In this document: positions 1 to 5,736 of the stretch, piece by piece | Layout: each line of letters begins with the position of its first letter | Position numbering within the stretch: position 1 is the stretch's first letter | NCBI GenBank assembly: GCA_044433165.1 | Contig: JAWXTX010000147.1 | Location: 1-5,736, forward strand | Origin: Ferrimonas sp044433165 | GTDB lineage: Bacteria > Pseudomonadota > Gammaproteobacteria > Enterobacterales > Shewanellaceae | DNA: 5,736 nucleotides | Reading direction: 5' to 3' | Notes under the pieces: model-generated | What the model was told of the DNA's origin: nothing | Database searches by the model: none | Seen by the model: only the letters and a program-made list of their open reading frames with translations | Position numbers and translations under genes: made by a program

Positions 1-300
1 CCTGTTGCCGCAGCACCGGTGGCCACCGCCATGGCACCAGCTGCAGAGGCTGCTGCAGCTCCGGCGGGTCATCCAGTAAAAAGCCCGATGGTGGGCAGTT
101 TTTATCGGGCTGCGACTCCGGGCGCCAAACCGTTTGTGGAAGTGGGCGATAGTGTGAACATTGGCGATACGCTTTGCATCATCGAAGCGATGAAAATGAT
201 GAATCAAATTGAAGCCGATAAAGCCGGTGTTATTAAAGCCATCTTGGCCGAAAATGGCGACCCGATTGAATTTGACGAACCACTGTTCATCATCGAATAA
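1..300 (+). CDS. accB: Acetyl-CoA carboxylase biotin carboxyl carrier protein, C-terminal part (5' end outside window)
   Basis: The reading frame is open from base 1 and stops with TAA at 298-300, giving the last 99 residues; the N-terminus lies outside the window. AccB carries biotin between the biotin carboxylase (AccC) and carboxyltransferase (AccA/AccD) sites in the first step of fatty acid synthesis in the cytoplasm. An Ala/Pro-rich linker (about visible residues 1-24) is followed by a complete biotinyl domain. The biotinylation motif EAMKMMNQIEAD is present, with the target lysine encoded at 193-195. The domain keeps the short 'thumb' insertion typical of bacterial AccB (VGSFYRAATPGAKPF, visible residues 31-45). 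The C-terminus ends FDEPLFIIE, as is usual in the family. accC begins 10 bases after the stop, so the two form an operon. The ATG at 19 lies inside the linker and is not a real start. Identification is very secure. Confidence 0.97.
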   Translation, partial: PVAAAPVATAMAPAAEAAAAPAGHPVKSPMVGSFYRAATPGAKPFVEVGDSVNIGDTLCIIEAMKMMNQIEADKAGVIKAILAENGDPIEFDEPLFIIE

Positions 301-310
301 GGGGACTGGC

Positions 311-1657
311 ATGTTAGATAAAGTCGTCATCGCCAATCGGGGTGAGATAGCCTTACGGATTTTACGTGCCTGTCGGGAGCTGGGCATCAAAACCGTTGCG
401 GTTCATTCCACGGCCGATCGTGATTTAAAACACGTATTACTGGCCGATGAAACCATCTGTATCGGTCGCGCTCCTGCCACTGAAAGTTACTTAAATGTCC
501 CTGCCATTATCGCGGCGGCAGAAGTAACGGATGCGATTGCTATCCACCCAGGTTATGGCTTTTTATCGGAAAATGCGGAATTTGCCGAGCAGGTGGAAAA
601 AAGTGGCTTTATTTTCATTGGCCCCAAAGCGGATACCATCCGCTTAATGGGCGATAAAGTGTCTGCTATTGAAGCCATGAAAAAAGCCGGCGTGCCGTGC
701 GTACCTGGCTCCGATGGCCCACTAGGGGACGACGAGGCCTTTAACCTGCAATGCGCACGTCGCATTGGTTATCCGGTAATCATCAAAGCCGCCGGTGGTG
801 GCGGTGGCCGTGGTATGCGAGTGGTTCGCCAAGAATCTGATCTTTTGCAAGCCATTGATATTACTCGTAGTGAAGCGGGTAGCTTCTTCGGTAATGACGT
901 GGTGTACATGGAGAAGTTTCTCGAAAACCCCCGCCACATCGAGGTGCAAGTTTTGGCCGATGGCCAAGGCAACGCCATCCATTTGGGCGAACGCGACTGT
1001 TCGATGCAGCGTCGCCACCAAAAAGTGGTTGAGGAAGCGCCAGCCCCTGGGATCACCGCCGAAATGCGCAAATTTATCGGTGAGCGCTGCTCACGCGCGT
1101 GCATTGAGATTGGCTACCGTGGTGCGGGTACGTTCGAGTTCTTATATGAAAACGGCGAATTCTATTTCATTGAAATGAATACACGGATTCAGGTTGAGCA
1201 TCCGGTAACTGAAATGGTTACTGGCGTCGATTTGATTAAAGAGCAGTTGCGCATTGCTGCTGGTCAGCCGCTGTCTATGACGCAAGCGGACGTGAAAATT
1301 CGCGGCCACGCCATTGAGTGCCGGATCAACGCAGAAGATCCCAACACTTTTATGCCGTCACCGGGTAAAATTGATCACTTCCATCCGCCCGGGGGTATGG
1401 GGATCCGCTGGGATAGCCACATTTATGCTGGTTACAGCGTACCACCACACTACGATTCCATGATTGGTAAGCTCATTACCTACGGTGAAAACCGCGGCAT
1501 CGCTATTGCTCGTATGCGCAATGCGCTGCGTGAATTGGTGATTGATGGCATTAAAACCAATACGCCGCTGCAGCAGCGGATCATGGACGATGAGCATTTC
1601 CAAAATGGGGGCACCAACATCCACTATTTGGAAAAGAAGCTGGAGCAAGAGGGGTAA
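311..1657 (+). CDS. accC: Acetyl-CoA carboxylase, biotin carboxylase subunit
   Basis: AccC carboxylates the biotin on AccB using ATP and bicarbonate. The protein has 448 residues, against 449 for E. coli AccC, and is collinear with it almost throughout. The start MLDKVVIANRGEIALR is the standard N-terminus. The ATG at 311 follows a strong Shine-Dalgarno (AAGGGGA, 299-305) that overlaps the accB stop; an in-frame ATG further upstream (209) would lie inside accB and is rejected. It is an ATP-grasp enzyme. Lys116, Lys159, the glycine-rich loop AAGGGGGRGM (160-169), Lys238, metal ligands Glu276, Glu288 and Asn290, catalytic Arg292 and Glu296, and biotin-site Arg338 are all present at their E. coli numbers. 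The protein ends NIHYLEKKLEQEG. A hairpin terminator follows 40 bases after the stop. Nothing is unusual, and it is expected to be fully functional. Confidence 0.98.
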   Translation: MLDKVVIANRGEIALRILRACRELGIKTVAVHSTADRDLKHVLLADETICIGRAPATESYLNVPAIIAAAEVTDAIAIHPGYGFLSENAEFAEQVEKSGFIFIGPKADTIRLMGDKVSAIEAMKKAGVPCVPGSDGPLGDDEAFNLQCARRIGYPVIIKAAGGGGGRGMRVVRQESDLLQAIDITRSEAGSFFGNDVVYMEKFLENPRHIEVQVLADGQGNAIHLGERDCSMQRRHQKVVEEAPAPGITAEMRKFIGERCSRACIEIGYRGAGTFEFLYENGEFYFIEMNTRIQVEHPVTEMVTGVDLIKEQLRIAAGQPLSMTQADVKIRGHAIECRINAEDPNTFMPSPGKIDHFHPPGGMGIRWDSHIYAGYSVPPHYDSMIGKLITYGENRGIAIARMRNALRELVIDGIKTNTPLQQRIMDDEHFQNGGTNIHYLEKKLEQEG

Positions 1658-1697
1658 TGCCGCTTGCTGGCCACGTAACGGTGGCATGCTAAATCAC

Positions 1698-1733
1698 AAC
1701 GGCGAGCCAACTATGGCTCGCCGTTTGGCTTTT
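1698..1733 (+). terminator. Rho-independent terminator of the accBC operon, possibly bidirectional
   Basis: A perfect 11-bp stem is formed by AACGGCGAGCC (1698-1708) and GGCTCGCCGTT (1715-1725), with a 6-base loop AACTAT. On the + strand it is followed by a broken T tract (TTT at 1724-1726, TTTT at 1730-1733). It lies 40 bases after the accC stop and 8 bases before the end of the convergent frdB gene. It therefore most likely terminates accBC and may also act on the minus-strand frd transcript, although the T tract on that side is poor. Confidence 0.85.
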
Positions 1734-1740
1734 AGGGCGA

Positions 1741-2490
1741 TTACACCGTACGCGTGGCGATGCGCTCTGAATGCAACACCAATTTACGACGCAGGTAGCC
1801 AATTTGCATTTGGTGCGGTAGTTGTTTAGGGCATGTGTCCGCACAGCCTAACAGCGTCATGCAGCCAAAGATCCCATCGGCACTGGCCAAGATGTGGTAA
1901 AAATCCTCTGGCCCACGGCAATCGCGTTCGTCTAAGGCAAACCGAGCGATTTTATTCAGCCCCACGGCCCCAATAAAGGTGCTGCGCATTTGGGCGCTGG
2001 CACAAGCGGCAATGCAGCAACCGCATTCAATGCAACGATCGGCGTCATACACCAGTGCCGCAGCTTGAGGGTCCATCGGTTGTTCCACCTCATCAATGCT
2101 ACGGGCATGCACCAATGGGTGCAGCCACGCTTCTAAACGCTGACTTAAGCTGCGCATAAAACGGCCAGTATCCACCGCTAAATCGGCGATCAGCTCAAAC
2201 CCCGGCAGGGGCATTAAGGTAAAGCGCCCACTATCACTGCTGGTGGTTAACGTTTTACACGCCAAGGTAGGCCTACCGTTAATCACCATGGCGCAGCTGC
2301 CACACACGCCTGCACGGCAAACAAAATCAAACCGAAGGCTACTGTCTTGCTGCGCTTGCAGTTGTTTTAACGCGCTAAAAATGGTCATCCCCGGTTGTTC
2401 AGGCAGCCGATAATGCTGCGTTCGAGCGGGCTTATCGGGCTGACGTGGATCGTAGCGAAAAATGGCAAATTCCAAAGTACGTGCATTCAT
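1741..2490 (-). CDS. frdB: Fumarate reductase / succinate dehydrogenase iron-sulfur subunit (Wolinella-type FrdB)
   Basis: This 249-residue protein relays electrons between FAD in FrdA and heme b in FrdC on the cytoplasmic face of the membrane. The N-terminal ferredoxin-like domain has the [2Fe-2S] motif CRAGVCGSC (Cys58, Cys63, Cys66) plus Cys78 in RPTLACKTL. The C-terminal domain has CIECGCCIAAC (Cys153, 156, 159, 163), then Cys210, Cys216 and Cys220. By family rules Cys153/156/159/220 hold the [4Fe-4S] cluster and Cys163/210/216 hold the [3Fe-4S] cluster. Every ligand is present. Similarity to Wolinella FrdB (239 residues, from memory) is high, including FDFVCRAG and DGxFGCMTLL; the C-terminus is about ten residues longer here. 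The ATG shares the 4-base ATGA overlap (2487-2490) with the frdA stop, implying translational coupling. A GGAG ribosome site lies at 2499-2502 inside frdA. An SdhB is not excluded by sequence alone, because type B enzymes can run in either direction. Confidence 0.94.
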   Translation of the reverse strand: MNARTLEFAIFRYDPRQPDKPARTQHYRLPEQPGMTIFSALKQLQAQQDSSLRFDFVCRAGVCGSCAMVINGRPTLACKTLTTSSDSGRFTLMPLPGFELIADLAVDTGRFMRSLSQRLEAWLHPLVHARSIDEVEQPMDPQAAALVYDADRCIECGCCIAACASAQMRSTFIGAVGLNKIARFALDERDCRGPEDFYHILASADGIFGCMTLLGCADTCPKQLPHQMQIGYLRRKLVLHSERIATRTV

Positions 2491-4469
2491 GCAGGACGCT
2501 CCGGTTGTACGGGGGTAAGCGCAACGCGGGCATTGGGCTGACGCAGTGATTCGGGTAATTCCAGCGGCCCCATGCGGGGTTGATGATGGCCATTTTCCGC
2601 CTTATCGCGCGCGCTTAACTGGTGCGCCATGTATTGTTGCTGATGGCCACTTTCTGGGTGGGCAATCACCCCTTGGTGATGGCTGTCGGCGGTTGGAGGG
2701 TACACCATGGTTCGAGGTAACAGCGGCTCATAGGCCAGTTGCGGCTGCGCATCTTGCCAATAGCCCAAACTGCGTTGCAGCCAATCATGATCATTTCGCT
2801 TAGGAAAATCGAGCCGGTAATGGGCGCCCCGCGATTCGGTACGCGCGGCGGCCGCTTGTGTTATCACTAAGGCCAGTTGGATCATTTTGGGCAAACGCAG
2901 CGCCAATTCCAGCTCTGGATTGGCGTGTCGCACCCGAAATTGCAGCGCCATTTGTTGGCTGCGCTCCAACAAACACTGCAAAGCGCTACGCGCTTGTGCC
3001 AGCCCAGCGCTGGTACGCACAATGCCCACATGTTGGCTCATCAGTTGTTGTAATTGCTGGTACAGTTGCCAAGGGTTGTCCCCTTGAGCGCGCCCCAGTA
3101 GCTGCGCAATTTGTTGGGCAACATCCTCGTACGCTGCCTGTGCCAGTGGCTGTACATAGGCCATGTTTAATGCCCCCGTCGCACTGGCCTGCGCAACAGC
3201 GTTACCCACTATCATGCCGGCCACAACCGTTTCTGCGAGCGAATTACCTCCTAAGCGATTAAATCCGTGCAGATCCCAACAGGCGGCTTCGCCTACAGCA
3301 TACAGCCGTTTTAAGCCATAGGCTTGGCCATCCGCGTGAGTACGAACCCCCCCCATGCTGTAATGCTGCGCAGGCCGTACGGGGATCCACTCGCGGCTCG
3401 GATCTATCCCCAAATATTGCTGGCAAATGGTGGCCACTTCACTGAGATGGCTGCCAATGTGCTCCGCCCCCACCGCCGTGATGTCTAACCACAGATGCGG
3501 GCCATGTGGGCTCGGCACACCAAAGCCAGCGGCCAAATGTTGCTGCATGCAGCGAGCAACCACATCACGGCTGGCCAGCTCTTGCAGTTCGGGTTGGTAA
3601 TCGAGCATAAAGCGATGGCCATTGACATCGCGCAGCACGCCCCCCTCACCGCGACACGCCTCGGACACCAAAATGGCGCCGGGCACAATTGCGGTTGGGT
3701 GAAATTGCACGGCTTCTGGGTTACCCAGCGGCACACGCTCAGTGGCTAACGCCAGCGCTGCCCCCATGCCTTGAGTGATCACGCTATTGCTGCTGTCTTG
3801 CCATAACTGGCCATAACCACCAGTGGCCAGCGTTACTGTATTAGCCAGGTAACAACGCAGCTCGCCACTGACTAAACAGCGGGCAATCACTCCATACACT
3901 TGCGTTTCATCGTAAATTAAACGCAGTGCTTCTACCCGTTCATGCACCTCAATACCAGCGGCGATGGCTTGGTTATCTAGGGCGTATAACATGGCATGGC
4001 CGCTGCCATCGGCACAAAAACAAACCCGCGGCTTGCTGGTGCCGCCAATGGCTCGCCCAGCAATCAGGCCATGGATGTGAGCCGGCTCTTGCACCCGAGT
4101 GCGAACGCCGCCCCGCACTACAGTTTTCGGGCCGGCTTTGAGGCGTGTCCATGGCACCCCCCATTGAGCCAGTTGTCGCACCGCTTTGGGTGCCACATGG
4201 GTAAACATCCGAGCCACGGTTTGATCGCAGCCCCAATCGCTGCCTTGCACGGTATCCACAAAGTGCTGGTATTCATCGTCACCGCCACTTAATACCCCAT
4301 GGCCTAAACTGGCTTGCATACCCGCTTGGGCACAAACGGATTGCGAGCGTTTGGGGCTCACTAACGATAACAGCAGCGGCTTTTGCCCCGCCTCGTGGCA
4401 GGCCAGTGCGACTCGCAGCCCCGCCAACCCCGCGCCAATCACCAAAGCATCGGCAGTCAATATCTTCAT
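2487..4469 (-). CDS. frdA: Fumarate reductase / succinate dehydrogenase flavoprotein subunit (Wolinella-type FrdA) with Gln at the covalent-FAD position
   Basis: This 660-residue cytoplasmic catalytic subunit interconverts fumarate and succinate at FAD. The FAD-binding Rossmann motif is VIGAGLAGLRVA (10-21). It aligns with Wolinella FrdA (656 residues, from memory) almost without gaps, including GSDWGCDQ, APKA, GVPWTR, LASRDVV, QHYSMGG and HGFNRLGGNS. Substrate-site residues are kept: His257 (QFHPT), Glu270, the proton-donor Arg301, His369 and Arg405 (Wolinella Arg404). Wolinella Thr269 is Ser269. The C-terminal RTESRGAH motif (542-549) is present. The oddity is the flavin loop: Wolinella KRSHSAAAQGG reads KRSQSVCAQAG here. 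Gln43 (codon CAA at 4341-4343) therefore replaces the histidine that bonds covalently to FAD, and Ala49 replaces a usual glycine. The predicted FAD is non-covalent. There is no signal peptide. The ribosome site GGAG (4477-4480) lies 7 bases before the ATG, and frdC ends 12 bases upstream. The frame is intact, so it is not an obvious pseudogene. The tail (593-629) is histidine-rich. Confidence 0.94.
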   Translation of the reverse strand: MKILTADALVIGAGLAGLRVALACHEAGQKPLLLSLVSPKRSQSVCAQAGMQASLGHGVLSGGDDEYQHFVDTVQGSDWGCDQTVARMFTHVAPKAVRQLAQWGVPWTRLKAGPKTVVRGGVRTRVQEPAHIHGLIAGRAIGGTSKPRVCFCADGSGHAMLYALDNQAIAAGIEVHERVEALRLIYDETQVYGVIARCLVSGELRCYLANTVTLATGGYGQLWQDSSNSVITQGMGAALALATERVPLGNPEAVQFHPTAIVPGAILVSEACRGEGGVLRDVNGHRFMLDYQPELQELASRDVVARCMQQHLAAGFGVPSPHGPHLWLDITAVGAEHIGSHLSEVATICQQYLGIDPSREWIPVRPAQHYSMGGVRTHADGQAYGLKRLYAVGEAACWDLHGFNRLGGNSLAETVVAGMIVGNAVAQASATGALNMAYVQPLAQAAYEDVAQQIAQLLGRAQGDNPWQLYQQLQQLMSQHVGIVRTSAGLAQARSALQCLLERSQQMALQFRVRHANPELELALRLPKMIQLALVITQAAAARTESRGAHYRLDFPKRNDHDWLQRSLGYWQDAQPQLAYEPLLPRTMVYPPTADSHHQGVIAHPESGHQQQYMAHQLSARDKAENGHHQPRMGPLELPESLRQPNARVALTPVQPERPA

Positions 4470-4481
4470 TTATCTGCTCCG

Positions 4482-5201
4482 TTAACCGAGGGGAAGTAGC
4501 GCCGATCCCGCGCCCACATGCCAGCCCAATAACCCCATACCCAGTACCATTAAATAGATGGCAAAGGCACGCATCAGCCGCCGCCCAGCAAAACGAGGTT
4601 CGGCAATGGGACACCACTTTAGCCACATACGGGTGATACCGGCGATCCCATGCACCACCAACAGCGGCAACAACGTGGCATACAGCAGCCAGCCTCCCTG
4701 CCAAGTAATGCGATAAGCGGTACTCTGTGCATTAATTTCACCCCAATGCCAATACAGCATCCCTCCCCAAAACGGTAACAGGATTAACAACCCCAACCCG
4801 CTAAACAGTTGCGCGAGCCAAAGCTGCGTGCCGCCATGGGAAATCCGCTTGAGATAATAAAAAAGGTGCTTGTAGTGCGCCCATTGAGGCGGGATCTTGG
4901 CGCCTACGGCTCGCACGTGCAGCAACAGCGCTCCGCCCACACCAATCCAAAAGATGAAAGCCAGTGGGTTGCCCGCTAAGGCATTGGCCATGCGATTAAA
5001 GGCCGCTGCACCAAACAAAATGCTCAATTGCAGGTGCAAATAAACCACCCCAATGGCCGTTAAGAAGGCGCCGGTTATGCCTTGAAGCACTTCCATACGA
5101 GCCTGAGTTGCCCACTTAGAACGAGCCATCTTTACCACACCCCCTGCCAACAAAACCCCAGTGTACGAAGGGCTTCTCTGACAAAACTTGCGCTTCATCA
5201 T
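4482..5201 (-). CDS. frdC: Fumarate reductase cytochrome b subunit (type B, five-helix) lacking the distal-heme ligands
   Basis: This membrane anchor and quinone-reactive subunit has 239 residues from the first ATG, or 215 from the ATG at 5127-5129. Residues quoted here use the shorter numbering. Five hydrophobic helices are visible at roughly 14-38, 55-76, 101-127, 146-168 and 187-208, as in Wolinella FrdC. Shared anchors are Q..TG.FL, HG.T.LW..Q...G and HG..G..R...KW. Proximal-heme ligands His71 (Wolinella His93) and His160 (His182) are kept. The distal-heme ligand positions are Tyr30 (His44) and Trp121 (His143), and Glu180 is Val158. The start is uncertain. The longer form contains SYTGV (residues 12-16), resembling SYSGV near the Wolinella N-terminus, and has GGTGGA (5212-5217) 10 bases upstream, so I prefer it. 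The shorter form has AGGGGG (5140-5145) 10 bases before its ATG. It is the first gene of the frdCAB operon, divergent from prmA. The family call is secure; the heme count is inferred. Confidence 0.87.
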   Translation of the reverse strand: MMKRKFCQRSPSYTGVLLAGGVVKMARSKWATQARMEVLQGITGAFLTAIGVVYLHLQLSILFGAAAFNRMANALAGNPLAFIFWIGVGGALLLHVRAVGAKIPPQWAHYKHLFYYLKRISHGGTQLWLAQLFSGLGLLILLPFWGGMLYWHWGEINAQSTAYRITWQGGWLLYATLLPLLVVHGIAGITRMWLKWCPIAEPRFAGRRLMRAFAIYLMVLGMGLLGWHVGAGSALLPLG

Positions 5202-5235
5202 AGGCTTTCAATCCACCACGGTCGCTCTTGTCAGG

Positions 5236-5253
5236 CCGTGATAATGGTCACGG
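5236..5253. promoter_or_regulatory. CRP-like palindrome in the frdC/prmA divergent region
   Basis: The inverted repeat CCGTGA-N6-TCACGG (5236-5241 and 5248-5253) has perfect 6-bp arms. Its GTGA-N6-TCAC core matches the CRP consensus TGTGA-N6-TCACA apart from the outermost base of each half-site (C and G instead of T and A). It lies 35 bases upstream of the longer frdC start and 102 bases upstream of prmA. Catabolite or anaerobic control by a CRP-family protein would fit a respiratory operon. This is a single site judged by eye, with no scored match. Confidence 0.4.
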
Positions 5254-5304
5254 TCACTTTGGTGCGCATCGCAATCGCGGTTTCAAAGCAGCTATTTGGC
5301 CAAT

Positions 5305-5331
5305 TTGCGATTACAATCCGCCGATTATTAT
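5305..5331 (+). promoter_or_regulatory. Candidate sigma-70 promoter for prmA
   Basis: TTGCGA (5305-5310) and TATTAT (5326-5331) are 15 bases apart and lie about 25 bases before the prmA ATG. The -10 matches the consensus at five of six positions and the -35 at four of six, but the spacer is short. TACAAT at 5312-5317 is an alternative -10 without a good -35. prmA needs a promoter here because the gene upstream points the other way, which is the main reason for listing this site. Confidence 0.3.
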
Positions 5332-5355
5332 TTTTTTGTCAAAGAAGAGGCTTCG

Positions 5356-5736
5356 ATGGCTTGGATCCAAATTCGGCTCAACGCCACGGCGGCCACCGCC
5401 GAAATCATCGGTGATCACCTAGTGGAAACGGGGGCAGTTTCCGTTACGTTTGTGGACGCACAAGATACCCCTGTTTTTGAACCGGCACCGGGAGAAACCC
5501 GATTATGGGGCGACACCGATGTGGTTGGTTTATACGATGCCATTACGGAGATGGCACCGGTAATCGAACGCCTAAAGCAAGTGCCAGAATTGGCTTCGCA
5601 GATGATTTACAAAGTAGAAGCGCTGGAAGACAAAGATTGGGAACGCGAATGGATGGATCACTTCCACCCCATGAAATTTGGCCATCGTTTATGGATCTGC
5701 CCCAGCTGGCGCGAAGCCCCTGAACCCGATGCCGTC
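5356..5736 (+). CDS. prmA: Ribosomal protein L11 methyltransferase, N-terminal part (3' end outside window)
   Basis: PrmA uses S-adenosylmethionine to trimethylate amino groups of ribosomal protein L11. The first 127 codons are visible and the frame is still open at the right edge; E. coli PrmA has about 293 residues. The start MAWIQIRLNAT corresponds to E. coli MPWIQLKLNTT. Strong family blocks follow: DTPVFEPAPGETRLWGDTDV (about 37-56), EDKDWEREWMDHFHPMKFG (about 92-110) and RLWICPSWR. This covers the N-terminal L11-recognition domain and the linker; the SAM-binding methyltransferase domain is beyond the window. The ribosome site AAGAGG (5345-5350) sits 5 bases before the ATG. In many gammaproteobacteria prmA lies close to accBC; here the frd operon separates them. 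Confidence 0.96.
   Translation, partial: MAWIQIRLNATAATAEIIGDHLVETGAVSVTFVDAQDTPVFEPAPGETRLWGDTDVVGLYDAITEMAPVIERLKQVPELASQMIYKVEALEDKDWEREWMDHFHPMKFGHRLWICPSWREAPEPDAV

Noticed and set aside
209..310. An in-frame upstream ATG at 209 that would extend AccC by 34 residues
   Set aside because: It overlaps accB in another frame, the added residues have no AccC similarity, and the ATG at 311 has a strong ribosome site and gives the standard N-terminus.
553..1104. Antisense open frames within accC (for example 553-765, 722-1021, 769-1104)
   Set aside because: They lie opposite a highly conserved gene and have no recognisable motifs, so they are frame shadows.
2487..4469. The Gln43 change as a sign of a decaying pseudogene
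   Set aside because: All three frd genes are full length with coupled ribosome sites, conserved substrate residues and all Fe-S ligands, which argues for a functional, modified enzyme.
2546..4704. Several open frames of 66-141 codons on both strands overlapping frdA, frdB and frdC
   Set aside because: All overlap strongly conserved coding sequence and their translations show no family features.
4482..5201. A missing second membrane anchor gene (frdD/sdhD)
   Set aside because: Type B enzymes use one larger cytochrome b with five helices, which is what is seen, so no fourth gene is expected.
5313..5342. A minus-strand promoter for frdC with a consensus TTGACA (5337-5342)
   Set aside because: The only -10 at a workable distance (GATTGT, 5313-5318, 18-base spacer) matches at three of six positions, and the hexamer sits close to the prmA ribosome site, so it is not listed as a feature.
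5202..5355. An FNR box (TTGAT-N4-ATCAA) upstream of frdC, expected for an anaerobic respiratory operon
   Set aside because: I found no acceptable match on either strand; only the CRP-like palindrome is convincing.
1..5736. CRISPR arrays, insertion sequences, tRNA or rRNA genes
   Set aside because: I saw no repeat-spacer pattern, transposase, terminal inverted repeats or RNA-gene sequence anywhere in the window.

Overview
The window looks like chromosomal DNA of a gammaproteobacterium. The flanking housekeeping genes encode AccB, AccC and PrmA proteins very similar to the Escherichia coli ones as I remember them, and accB-accC close to prmA is a common arrangement in this class. I cannot name the species.

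Layout: positions 1-1657 hold the 3' end of accB and all of accC on the + strand, encoding the biotin carrier and biotin carboxylase of acetyl-CoA carboxylase. A strong hairpin terminator at 1698-1733 closes that operon. Positions 1741-5201 hold a three-gene minus-strand operon in the order frdC-frdA-frdB. It encodes a membrane-bound fumarate reductase / succinate dehydrogenase of the Wolinella succinogenes type (type B: one five-helix cytochrome b subunit). A 154-bp divergent intergenic region (5202-5355) contains a CRP-like palindrome. prmA, for the ribosomal protein L11 methyltransferase, starts at 5356 on the + strand and runs off the right edge.

The accB/accC and prmA parts are ordinary. 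The frd operon is the item of interest. It sits between accC and prmA, where E. coli carries yhdT-panF. Its subunits align well with the Wolinella enzyme, and the dicarboxylate-site residues and all iron-sulfur cysteines are kept. However, several cofactor residues regarded as diagnostic are substituted. The histidine that covalently holds FAD in FrdA (His43 in Wolinella) is Gln43. In FrdC both axial ligands of the distal heme (His44 and His143) are Tyr and Trp, while both proximal-heme ligands (His93 and His182) are kept. The proton-pathway Glu180 is Val, and no acidic residue is found in the segment corresponding to Glu66.

Taken together, the sequence predicts a quinol:fumarate oxidoreductase with non-covalent FAD and a single b heme. 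Electrons would pass between quinone at the membrane and FAD through the proximal heme and three Fe-S clusters in FrdB. The bias towards fumarate reduction and the changed quinone site are inferences. The comparisons use reference sequences recalled from memory, not an alignment run here.
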